Source: Betaproteobacteria bacterium (GTDB taxonomy: Bacteria > Pseudomonadota > Gammaproteobacteria > Burkholderiales > SG8-41). From it: a DNA stretch of 5,035 bases. Both the position numbers and the translations under genes were made by a program. The notes beneath the pieces are model-generated. The model did no database searches. It was not told where the DNA came from and saw only the letters and a list, made by a program, of their open reading frames with translations. The stretch is from contig JAJTHX010000250.1 of NCBI GenBank assembly GCA_021300125.1, positions 1 through 5,035 on the forward strand, in the 5' to 3' direction. Shown one piece after another: positions 1-5,035 of this stretch. Each line of letters begins with the position of its first letter. The stretch's first letter is position 1.

Positions 1-404
1 GCGCGCAGCCGCGCGAGGGCGCTTCAGGCACCTGGATCACCGCGGACATGCAGGCGGCCTACCGCCGGCTGCACGCGCTGGGACACGCACACTCGGTGGA
101 AACCTGGATCGGCGGTGAACTTGCGGGCGGCCTCTACGGTGTGGCGATCGGCCGCGCCTTTTTCGGCGAATCGATGTTCACCCGAGTTTCCGACGCCTCG
201 AAAATCGCCCTGGCCCACCTGGTGCTGCAGTTGCGCCGCTGGGGCTACGGACTGATCGACTGCCAGATGAACACCGCGCACCTCGCCCGCTTCGGCGCCC
301 GCGAAATCCCGCGCGCGGCATTCTCGCGACAGTTGGGGGAATTGGTAAACTACCCGTCACCGTCGCCCGCCCCGTGGCGCATCGACGGCGACCTCTTCAA
401 CTGA
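1..404 (+). CDS. aat: Leucyl/phenylalanyl-tRNA--protein transferase, C-terminal part (5' end outside window)
   Basis: Aat moves Leu or Phe from its tRNA to the alpha-amino group of proteins that begin with Lys or Arg, creating a primary N-degron read by ClpS/ClpAP in the cytoplasm. The frame is open from the first complete codon at base 3 and ends at TGA 402-404, giving 133 visible residues of a protein usually near 230. The upstream part matches the family (GTWIT followed by [15 protein letters not shown]), so the ATG at 48 is internal and the true start lies before the window. Visible hallmarks are [12 protein letters not shown], the GESMF motif (Glu at 168-170), DASK, and DCQ at 258-266. 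The GES Glu and the DCQ Asp/Gln correspond to active-site residues of the E. coli enzyme. The stop is followed by 15 bp and then bpt in the same reading frame, so the two are probably co-transcribed. Identification is secure; only the N-terminus is unseen. Confidence 0.96.
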   Translation, partial: AQPREGASGTWITADMQAAYRRLHALGHAHSVETWIGGELAGGLYGVAIGRAFFGESMFTRVSDASKIALAHLVLQLRRWGYGLIDCQMNTAHLARFGAREIPRAAFSRQLGELVNYPSPSPAPWRIDGDLFN

Positions 405-407
405 CCC

Positions 408-412
408 GGGAA
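408..412 (+). promoter_or_regulatory. Ribosome binding site for the TTG-started bpt
   Basis: GGGAA lies 7 nt before TTG 420-422, a suitable Shine-Dalgarno position. It helps fix the unusual start: no ATG or GTG exists in frame between the aat stop (402-404) and this TTG, and the next in-frame ATG (504-506) would remove the conserved N-terminal Cys-Tyr-Leu-Pro region. Confidence 0.5.
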
Positions 413-419
413 CGCCGCG

Positions 420-1145
420 TTGAGCTTTCTTTCCGATTTTCCGCTGTCGGTCCTGCAGTTCTACGCCACGGCCCCCTACCCGTGCAGCTACCTGCCCGAC
501 CGCATGGCACGCTCGCAGGTGGCCACACCCAGCCACCTGATCGACGCACCGGTCTACAGCGAACTGGTTCGCGCGGGATTCCGGCGCAGCGGCGCCTTCA
601 CGTACCGTCCCCACTGCGATCATTGCCGAGCCTGCGTGCCGGTACGGGTCGCCGCTGCCGAGTTCCGTCCGGGACGGACCCAGCGCCGGGTGCTCTCGCG
701 CCATGGCGGCCTGGATGTACGCGAACTGGATCTCAAATACCACGCCGACCATTACGCCCTCTACCTGCGCTACCAGTCACAACGGCATTCGGGCGGCGGC
801 ATGGACCAGGACAGCCGGGAGCAGTACCGCCACTTTCTGCTGCAAAGCAATGTCGATTCGCATCTGTACGAGTTCCGCCAAGGCGGCACCCTGCGCATGG
901 TCAGCATCGTCGACCGCCTGGCCGACGGACTGTCCTCGGTCTACACCTTTTTCGACCCCCGGGAAGCCGGCGCCAGCTACGGCACCTATAACATCCTGTG
1001 GCAGATCGGGCTTTGCCGCACCCTGGACCTGCCCTACCTGTATCTCGGCTACTGGATCGCACAGAGCCGCAAGATGGCCTACAAGATCCGCTTCCAGCCG
1101 ATGGAAGGCCTGATCGAAGGCCGCTGGCAGCCGCTGGCCGGCTGA
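420..1145 (+). CDS. bpt: Aspartate/glutamate leucyltransferase (bacterial ATE1-like, Bpt)
   Basis: This 241-residue protein is a full-length bacterial member of the arginyltransferase-like family. Bpt transfers Leu from Leu-tRNA to proteins with N-terminal Asp or Glu, feeding the ClpS/ClpAP N-degron route. The N-terminal ATE domain (about residues 10-82) has [14 protein letters not shown] with Cys22, and a Cys cluster C66-x2-C69-x2-C72 followed by VPVR. The C-terminal ATE domain (about 100-228) has [20 protein letters not shown] and [14 protein letters not shown], all typical. The start is TTG: it is the first possible start after the aat stop, has GGGAA 7 nt upstream, and gives the usual N-terminus ([14 protein letters not shown]). 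The gene follows aat after 15 bp in the same frame, and pyrD follows after 50 bp. The Asp/Glu leucyltransferase activity is inferred from the bacterial subfamily; older annotations call it arginyl-tRNA--protein transferase (ate). Confidence 0.95.
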   Translation: MSFLSDFPLSVLQFYATAPYPCSYLPDRMARSQVATPSHLIDAPVYSELVRAGFRRSGAFTYRPHCDHCRACVPVRVAAAEFRPGRTQRRVLSRHGGLDVRELDLKYHADHYALYLRYQSQRHSGGGMDQDSREQYRHFLLQSNVDSHLYEFRQGGTLRMVSIVDRLADGLSSVYTFFDPREAGASYGTYNILWQIGLCRTLDLPYLYLGYWIAQSRKMAYKIRFQPMEGLIEGRWQPLAG

Positions 1146-1195
1146 ACAACACCGTTCTTACCCACGCTCGGCAACACTTCGCCGGAATACATGCC

Positions 1196-2206
1196 ATGTA
1201 CGCCCTGCTGCGCCCCCTGCTCTTCAGCCTCGACGCCGAGACCGCCCACCACCTGGCCCTGAAATCACTGCGGCTGGCCGCGCACAGTGGTGCCCTCGCG
1301 CTCTGCGGCAACGCGCCTGCCGCGCAGCCGCGGCGGGTCATGGGCATCGATTTTCCCAATGCCGTGGGCCTGGCCGCCGGCATGGACAAGAACGGCGAAT
1401 ACATCGACGCGCTGGCCGCGCTGGGCTTCGGCTTCCTTGAGATCGGTACGGTGACCCCGCGCCCGCAACCGGGCAATCCGCGACCGCGCATGTTCCGCCT
1501 GCCGCAGGCGCGGGCAGTGATCAACCGCATGGGCTTCAACAATCTCGGCGTTGACGCGCTGCTCGCCAATGTCGGGCGTACGCGCTTTCGCGGCGTGCTC
1601 GGGATCAACATCGGCAAGAATTTCGACACCCCGATCGAGCGCGCCGCCGACGACTACCTCATCTGCCTGCGCAAGGTCTACACCCATGCCAGCTATGTCA
1701 CGGTCAACATTTCATCACCCAACACCAAAAACCTGCGCCAGCTGCAGCAGAGCGACGAACTCGGCGCGCTGCTCGGCGCACTGGAGGCCGAGCGCGAGCG
1801 GCTTGCAGACCGTCACGGCCGCCGCGTGCCGCTGGCACTGAAAATCGCGCCCGATCTCGACGACGCGCAGATTGCCGTGATCGCGGAACTGCTGGTACGC
1901 CACGGCATCGATGCGGTGATCGCCACCAACACCACGCTCTCGCGTACCGCTGTTGCCGCGCTGCCCCACGGCAATGAAGCCGGCGGCCTCAGCGGCGCAC
2001 CGCTGACCGCGGCGGCACAGGAAGTGACGCGCAAGCTGGCCACGGCACTGGCCGGCGCGCTGCCGGTGATCGGGGTCGGCGGCATCATGTGCGGAGCGGA
2101 TGCACAGGCGCGCATGACGGCCGGCGCCAGCCTGATCCAGATCTACAGTGGCCTCGTCTATGCGGGCCCGGCACTGGTCGGCGACTGCGTGCGCGCCACC
2201 AGCTGA
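1196..2206 (+). CDS. pyrD: Dihydroorotate dehydrogenase (quinone), class 2
   Basis: PyrD oxidises (S)-dihydroorotate to orotate with FMN and passes electrons to the quinone pool at the inner face of the cytoplasmic membrane, the fourth step of de novo UMP synthesis. The ATG at 1196 gives 336 residues, the same length as E. coli PyrD. The open frame runs further upstream into bpt, but that part is unrelated to the family and has no start between 1146 and 1195. The N-terminal helical segment (about 1-30) is the class 2 membrane/quinone tunnel region. FMN and barrel motifs follow: [12 protein letters not shown] (57-68, Lys65), [22 protein letters not shown] (111-118) and INIGKN. The catalytic-loop motif NISSPNT (171-177) places Ser174 as the class 2 catalytic base. 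[30 protein letters not shown] and [13 protein letters not shown] complete the fold. A weak GGAA lies 8 nt before the start. The gap from bpt is 50 bp and the next gene begins 14 bp after the stop. Confidence 0.97.
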   Translation: MYALLRPLLFSLDAETAHHLALKSLRLAAHSGALALCGNAPAAQPRRVMGIDFPNAVGLAAGMDKNGEYIDALAALGFGFLEIGTVTPRPQPGNPRPRMFRLPQARAVINRMGFNNLGVDALLANVGRTRFRGVLGINIGKNFDTPIERAADDYLICLRKVYTHASYVTVNISSPNTKNLRQLQQSDELGALLGALEAERERLADRHGRRVPLALKIAPDLDDAQIAVIAELLVRHGIDAVIATNTTLSRTAVAALPHGNEAGGLSGAPLTAAAQEVTRKLATALAGALPVIGVGGIMCGADAQARMTAGASLIQIYSGLVYAGPALVGDCVRATS

Positions 2207-2220
2207 AGGCAAGACCGGCG

Positions 2221-2838
2221 ATGGCCATGCCCGGCAATGCCGTGACCGCGCAGGCGATCGATGCGCTGCTGCCGCAGACCCAGTGCAGGCAGTGCGGCTA
2301 CCACGGATGCCGCCCCTATGCCGAGGCCGTTGCCGCAGGCGATGCGGCCATCAACCGCTGTCCGCCGGGCGGCGACGAAGTCATCGCCGAGCTCGCGACG
2401 CTGCTCGGCTTGCCGCCGCTGCCGCTGGATCCGGCCTGCGGCAGCATCACGGCACCGGCGGTGGCGCGCATCATCGAGGCGCAATGCATTGGCTGCACGC
2501 TGTGCCTGCCTGCCTGCCCCGTGGATGCCATCGTCGGCGCACGCCGGCTGATGCACACCGTGATCACCCCCGAGTGCACCGGTTGCGGCCTGTGCCTGCC
2601 GCCCTGCCCCGTGGACTGCATCGTGCTCGAGCCCTCCGGCATGCCCAGGGACCGCGAACGCCAGCGCCACGAGGCCCCCGCACTGCGCGAACGACATGCC
2701 GCGCATCAGCGCCGCCACGGCAGCGCCCAGGCGAACACCGAGACGGATGCGGAGCGGCGCAAGCGGGAAACGGTGGCGAGGGCGATGGAAAGCGCCCGTG
2801 CCCGGCTCGCGGCGCGCGACACCAGGCCAGCGGACTGA
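2221..2838 (+). CDS. Soluble RnfB-like ferredoxin with three predicted [4Fe-4S] sites
   Basis: A 205-residue iron-sulfur protein resembling the cytoplasmic part of RnfB/RsxB, the electron-entry subunit of the Rnf/Rsx complex. Residues 13-52 form the RnfB-type FeS domain: [10 protein letters not shown], then [11 protein letters not shown] and INRCPPGG, with C22-x2-C25-x4-C30-x16-C47. Two ferredoxin motifs follow: C89-x2-C92-x2-C95-x3-C99-P and C119-x2-C122-x2-C125-x3-C129-P, with PVDAIVGA and MHTV between them as in E. coli RsxB. The N-terminal membrane helix of Rnf-complex RnfB is missing; the protein starts about 12 residues before the FeS domain. Residues 141-205 form an Arg/Glu/Ala-rich, probably helical tail. 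ATG 2221 is preferred over ATG 2227 because TGAAGG (2204-2209) sits 11 nt upstream, overlapping the pyrD stop. The gene follows pyrD by 14 bp, suggesting co-transcription. No other rnf gene is visible. The partner is unknown and a role as a general electron carrier is inference. Proteins like this are often labelled RnfB although no complex is present. Confidence 0.9.
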   Translation: MAMPGNAVTAQAIDALLPQTQCRQCGYHGCRPYAEAVAAGDAAINRCPPGGDEVIAELATLLGLPPLPLDPACGSITAPAVARIIEAQCIGCTLCLPACPVDAIVGARRLMHTVITPECTGCGLCLPPCPVDCIVLEPSGMPRDRERQRHEAPALRERHAAHQRRHGSAQANTETDAERRKRETVARAMESARARLAARDTRPAD

Positions 2839-2842
2839 ACAA

Positions 2843-3787
2843 TCAGCGGCCGAGTATGCCGCGCAGCAATTGCACCGGGTCGATGCCGCTTTTCGGCGCG
2901 GCCTGCTCGGCTGGCGCCGGCGCAGCAGGCACCACGGGTGCAGGCACTGCCGCCGACGGCGTGCGCAACGGCCCCGCGCCGGCCTCGACGCGGCGGATCG
3001 TGGGCTCCCGTCCCGGAGGCAGGCGACCGACCTGGGGCGCCAGCAGCTCGCCGAGCTGCGCCAGGCGATCGCCCGGCATCGGGTGGGTCTTGAACAGCAG
3101 GGCCATCGAACCGTCACCACTGCCGCGCGCCGCCATCTTGTGCAGCACGTCGATCAGGCCGAAGGGGTTGTAGCCGGCGCGCGCGGCCAGCACCACACCA
3201 ACGGCGTCCGCCTCGTGCTCCGCACTCTTGTCCAGGCCGCGCGCAAAAATTTCCGCGCCGGTGCCGATCATGTTGTTGATCACCGCGGCGCGGTTGTCGC
3301 GCTGGGCAAGCTGCGCCCCGGCCGACAATGCCGCGCTTTTCTGCAGCACGGTGACATGGTGGCGGCGCACGACATGCGCGATCTCATGCGCCAGCACGCC
3401 GGCGAGCTGGGCCTCGGTATCAAGAATCTCGTAGAGCCCGCGCGTCACCAGCACGTAGCCGCCGGGCGCGGCGAAGGCATTGATCGCCGGCGACTCGATC
3501 ACCGCAAAGCGCCAGGGCAGGTCCGGCCGCTCGCTCTGCAGCGCGATCCAGCGGCCGACCCGGTTGACATAGGACTGCAGCGCCGGATCGTTGACCAGCG
3601 GTGAGGCACCGAGCACGCGACCGGCAATCTCGCGGCCCATCGCGATTTCCTCGGCCTCGCTGATGCCGGCCACCGCAGTCACCGCGTCGCGGCCGATGCT
3701 GAACAGGCGGTTCAGGTCGATGTTCTGCGCGCCGGCAATCCCCGGCAGCAGCAAGCACAACAGCAGGAGATGCAGGCGCCGGCTCAT
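2843..3787 (-). CDS. Exported M48-family zinc metalloprotease
   Basis: A 314-residue predicted periplasmic peptidase. Residues 1-20 are a signal peptide (SRR, a Leu-rich core, then GIAGA before QN). Cys11 lies inside the hydrophobic core without a lipobox, so it is probably not a lipoprotein. The M48 domain spans about 45-250: EEIAMGREIAG, AINAFAAPGGYVLVTRGLYE, the zinc motif H134-E135-I-A-H138, and EHEAD at 190-194, whose Glu190 is the likely third zinc ligand. H235 in KTHPMPGDR matches the conserved THP found in BepA-like proteases, where this His can approach the zinc. There is no TPR domain as in BepA. A Pro/Ala-rich linker (about 272-298) instead leads to a short tail, GIDPVQLLRGILGR. 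The ATG overlaps the upstream gene's stop (ATGA, 3784-3787), so translation is probably coupled. The stop lies 4 bp from the convergent rnfB-like gene. Family assignment is strong; the substrate is unknown. Confidence 0.93.
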   Translation of the reverse strand: MSRRLHLLLLCLLLPGIAGAQNIDLNRLFSIGRDAVTAVAGISEAEEIAMGREIAGRVLGASPLVNDPALQSYVNRVGRWIALQSERPDLPWRFAVIESPAINAFAAPGGYVLVTRGLYEILDTEAQLAGVLAHEIAHVVRRHHVTVLQKSAALSAGAQLAQRDNRAAVINNMIGTGAEIFARGLDKSAEHEADAVGVVLAARAGYNPFGLIDVLHKMAARGSGDGSMALLFKTHPMPGDRLAQLGELLAPQVGRLPPGREPTIRRVEAGAGPLRTPSAAVPAPVVPAAPAPAEQAAPKSGIDPVQLLRGILGR

Positions 3788-4290
3788 TCCCGGGCCCCGC
3801 TGCCGAGAAAATCAACCCGTTCCGCGCCCAGACCGGCGCCACCGGCATGCGCCTTCGCATCGCCGCGGCTGGCGGCAAAGGCATCGAGCTGCCTGATCTG
3901 CACGGCATCAAACTGCGCCTGTCGCAGCTCCTCCTCGTCCAGGCCACGGATGCCGATGGTGCTGGTCACGCTCGGGCGCTGGCGCGGCGAGAAAATGCGG
4001 CCAAGGACGGCGCCTGCGCCGTCACCCGCGCCGCCCTGCGGCGTGGCGCCAAAACGGACATTGAAGGAATACAGCCAGCCGGTCAGGGATCCCGAGCGCA
4101 GCTGCACCCAGGCGCCCTGGCGGCCGATGGCCTCGCCGGTGGTGCCCTGCGGCAGTTCACCCAGGGACGCGGCATCCACCCGCGGCTCGCTGCGCAGTAC
4201 GCTGGCCCTCTCGACCACGACCGGCTCGGCGCTCGAGAGCGCGGGCATCAGCGCCAGCAACATCAACAGCTTCAGTGCAAGTCTCGGCAT
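3784..4290 (-). CDS. Exported bacterial SH3-domain protein
   Basis: A 168-residue protein with a clear signal peptide (residues 1-21; Lys7, then LLMLLALMPALSSA before EP). Residues about 24-80 look like a bacterial SH3 (SH3b) domain: VVERASVLRSEP, LGELPQGTTGEAIGRQGAWVQLR and then TGWLYSFNV. Such domains often bind peptidoglycan or mediate protein contacts. A Gly/Ala-rich stretch (82-96) follows, then GIRGLDEEELRQAQFDAVQ (113-131), which looks like a second conserved element, and a low-complexity C-terminus. I recall similar SH3 proteins placed directly before M48 proteases in high-GC proteobacteria, but cannot verify this here. The start ATG 4288-4290 follows a weak GGA 8 nt upstream; no strong Shine-Dalgarno is seen. 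The stop overlaps the protease start by 4 bp. The SH3 protein is therefore first in the unit and may present substrate to, or tether, the protease; that is inference. Confidence 0.85.
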   Translation of the reverse strand: MPRLALKLLMLLALMPALSSAEPVVVERASVLRSEPRVDAASLGELPQGTTGEAIGRQGAWVQLRSGSLTGWLYSFNVRFGATPQGGAGDGAGAVLGRIFSPRQRPSVTSTIGIRGLDEEELRQAQFDAVQIRQLDAFAASRGDAKAHAGGAGLGAERVDFLGSGARE

Positions 4291-4316
4291 CAGGGAGGTC
4301 CGCGCGGCTACAGCCC

Positions 4317-4322
4317 ATTATA
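4317..4322 (-). promoter_or_regulatory. Probable -10 box for the SH3/M48 unit
   Basis: Read on the minus strand, 4322-4317 is a perfect TATAAT. Initiation about 7 nt downstream, near 4310, would give a leader of about 20 nt before the ATG at 4290. A possible -35, TTGGCG, lies at 4348-4343 inside the nth coding region, but the 20-bp spacer is longer than ideal. The hexamer shares 4 bp with the opposing -10 of nth. Confidence 0.5.
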
Positions 4323-4324
4323 AT
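4319..4324 (+). promoter_or_regulatory. Probable -10 box for nth
   Basis: A perfect TATAAT in an otherwise GC-rich segment, 10 bp before the nth ATG. Initiation about 7 nt downstream would fall near 4331-4333, leaving at most a few nucleotides of leader. No good TTGACA-like -35 is visible 16-18 bp upstream (about 4295-4302 reads GAGGTCCG), and there is no TGn extension, so an activator or another promoter cannot be excluded. Confidence 0.55.
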
Positions 4325-4334
4325 CCGCGCCATA

Positions 4335-4976
4335 ATGAATCCCGCCAAACGCCAAGCCCTGTTCGAAAGGCTGCGCGCCGCCAACCCCGAGCCTCGCGGT
4401 GAACTCGAATACAGCAGCCCCTTCGAACTGCTGGTGGCGGTGATCCTGTCGGCTCAGGCCACCGACCGCAGCGTCAACCTTGCCACCCGCGAACTCTACA
4501 AAAAAGCCAACACGCCGCAGGCGCTGCTGGCACTCGGGGTCAAGGGCGTGGAGCGCTTCGTCAAAAGCATCGGTCTTTACCGCACCAAGGCCAAAAACAT
4601 CATCGCCACCTGCAAGCTGCTGCTGGAACAACACGGCGGCGAAGTGCCGCGCGACCGCGAAGCCCTGCAGGAACTGCCCGGCGTCGGCCGCAAGACCGCC
4701 AACGTCGTGCTCAACATCGCCTTCGGCGAGCCCACGATTGCGGTGGACACCCACATCTTCCGCATTTCCAACCGCACCGGGCTTGCCCCGGGCAAGGACC
4801 CGCTGGCGGTGGAGCAGAAGCTGCTCAAGGTGGTGCCGGCTGAGTTCCGCCAGCACGCACACCACTGGCTGATCCTGCACGGCCGCTACGTCTGCCTGGC
4901 ACGTAAGCCGCGCTGCCCGGAGTGCCTGGTCAGCGACCTCTGCGAGTTTCGCGGCAAGACTAAAGCCGGGACATAA
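4335..4976 (+). CDS. nth: Endonuclease III (DNA glycosylase/AP lyase)
   Basis: Nth removes oxidised pyrimidines such as thymine glycol and cleaves the resulting abasic site by beta-elimination in base-excision repair. The 213-residue product is nearly collinear with E. coli Nth (211). SSPFELLVAVILSAQATD (27-44) opens the helical domain. The helix-hairpin-helix LPGVGRKTANVVLN (114-127) contains the catalytic Lys120, and AVDTHIFR (136-143) contains Asp138. Cysteines 187, 194, 197 and 203 form the C-x6-C-x2-C-x5-C [4Fe-4S] site. ATG 4335 is chosen because it gives the family N-terminus (MNPAKRQALFERL). The frame extends back to a GTG at 4275, but that would overlap the divergent SH3 gene and add unrelated residues. 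No Shine-Dalgarno precedes the ATG, which fits the nearly leaderless mRNA predicted from the -10 at 4319. The gene is divergent from the SH3/M48 unit and is followed by a terminator. Confidence 0.98.
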   Translation: MNPAKRQALFERLRAANPEPRGELEYSSPFELLVAVILSAQATDRSVNLATRELYKKANTPQALLALGVKGVERFVKSIGLYRTKAKNIIATCKLLLEQHGGEVPRDREALQELPGVGRKTANVVLNIAFGEPTIAVDTHIFRISNRTGLAPGKDPLAVEQKLLKVVPAEFRQHAHHWLILHGRYVCLARKPRCPECLVSDLCEFRGKTKAGT

Positions 4977-4994
4977 ACCAAGGCCGGGGCATAA
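4959..4994 (+). repeat. In-frame 18-bp tandem repeat spanning the nth stop codon
   Basis: Two adjacent 18-nt units, 4959-4976 and 4977-4994, match at 15 of 18 positions. The first reads ACT AAA GCC GGG ACA TAA in the nth frame (T-K-A-G-T-stop). The second reads ACC AAG GCC GGG GCA TAA (T-K-A-G-A-stop). The repeat therefore duplicates both the last five codons and the stop, giving a back-up stop 18 nt downstream. It lies directly against the terminator. Confidence 0.85.
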
Positions 4995-5024
4995 AAAAAA
5001 CCGCGCCGGAGGGCGCGGTTTTTT
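4993..5024 (+). terminator. Rho-independent terminator after nth
   Basis: A GC-rich stem CCGCGCC (5001-5007) pairs perfectly with GGCGCGG (5012-5018) around a 4-nt GGAG loop, followed by six T (5019-5024). Eight A (4993-5000) precede the stem, so the A and T tracts can extend the pairing and the element could also stop transcription arriving from the right on the minus strand. Confidence 0.93.
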
Positions 5025-5035
5025 CGGGGACGCAA

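Noticed and set aside
998..1195. Longer PyrD start inside bpt
   Set aside because: The added 66 residues are the out-of-frame reading of bpt and unrelated to PyrD, while ATG 1196 gives exactly the family length.
1146..1195. Possible promoter or terminator between bpt and pyrD
   Set aside because: No GC hairpin with a T-tract and no convincing -10/-35 pair was found; the gap looks like an ordinary intra-operon spacer.
2158..3120. Long minus-strand open frame (about 320 codons) opposite the rnfB-like gene
   Set aside because: It runs antisense to three intact ferredoxin motifs and overlaps the M48 gene in another frame. Its composition is Arg/Ala-rich and no family features are seen.
2148..3173. 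Long plus-strand open frame (about 341 codons) crossing pyrD, rnfB-like and M48 genes
   Set aside because: It is out of frame with the clear rnfB-like coding sequence and antisense to the M48 gene. Its translation is Arg/Ala/Pro-rich with no recognisable motif, typical of a GC-rich shadow frame.
2696..3604. Plus-strand open frame (about 302 codons) antisense to the M48 protease
   Set aside because: The protease frame on the other strand has HEIAH, EHEAD and a signal peptide; the plus frame is a mirror product of GC-rich codon bias.
4293..4299. GGGAGGT as a Shine-Dalgarno for a small plus-strand gene
   Set aside because: No ATG, GTG or TTG follows at 5-10 nt, and it is too far from the nth ATG. 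On the other strand it reads ACCTCCC in the SH3 leader, probably chance.
4275..4334. GTG start for nth 60 nt upstream
   Set aside because: It would overlap the SH3 gene's start and the divergent promoters. The extra 20 residues are not part of the Nth family, whereas ATG 4335 reproduces the known N-terminus.
1..5035. CRISPR array, tRNA/rRNA gene, insertion sequence or prophage element
   Set aside because: No regularly spaced repeats, tRNA-like cloverleaf, transposase motif or terminal inverted repeats were seen. Nearly the whole window is explained by seven genes, mostly housekeeping.

Overview
The window is a GC-rich (about two-thirds G+C by eye), densely coding bacterial chromosome segment. 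Every protein that can be placed is of a proteobacterial type. PyrD is the membrane-associated class 2 (quinone) form and has the same length as the E. coli enzyme. Nth aligns almost residue for residue with E. coli endonuclease III. Aat and Bpt sit side by side, as in many gamma- and betaproteobacteria. An RnfB without the rest of the Rnf complex lies close to nth. A high-GC gammaproteobacterium (Xanthomonadales/Chromatiales-like) is the best guess, but the species cannot be read from this sequence.

Layout. (a) Positions 1-2838, plus strand: four co-oriented genes with gaps of 15, 50 and 14 bp, probably one operon. They are aat (5' end outside the window), bpt (TTG start), pyrD and a short rnfB-like ferredoxin gene. 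(b) Positions 2843-4290, minus strand: a two-gene unit reading leftwards. An exported SH3-like protein is followed by an exported M48 zinc metalloprotease, joined by a 4-bp ATGA overlap. The protease gene ends 4 bp from the end of the rnfB-like gene, tail to tail. (c) Positions 4291-4334: a 44-bp divergent promoter region with an ATTATAAT palindrome that supplies a perfect -10 hexamer to each strand. (d) Positions 4335-4976: nth, whose mRNA looks nearly leaderless. An in-frame 18-bp tandem repeat spans its stop codon, and a strong hairpin terminator follows at about 4993-5024.

Functions. Aat and Bpt are the two leucyl-transferases of the bacterial N-degron pathway. They mark proteins with N-terminal Lys/Arg (Aat) or Asp/Glu (Bpt) for ClpS/ClpAP. 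PyrD performs the quinone-linked step of pyrimidine synthesis. The RnfB-like protein carries three predicted four-cysteine cluster sites but no membrane anchor. The SH3/M48 pair probably works in the periplasm on envelope protein quality control or wall-associated substrates. Nth repairs oxidised pyrimidines.

No gap between genes is longer than about 60 bp. I do not see a clearly new defence or mobile system. The items most worth a second look are the anchorless RnfB separated from nth by the SH3/M48 pair, the shared palindromic -10 site, the same-frame aat/bpt junction and the duplicated nth stop codon.
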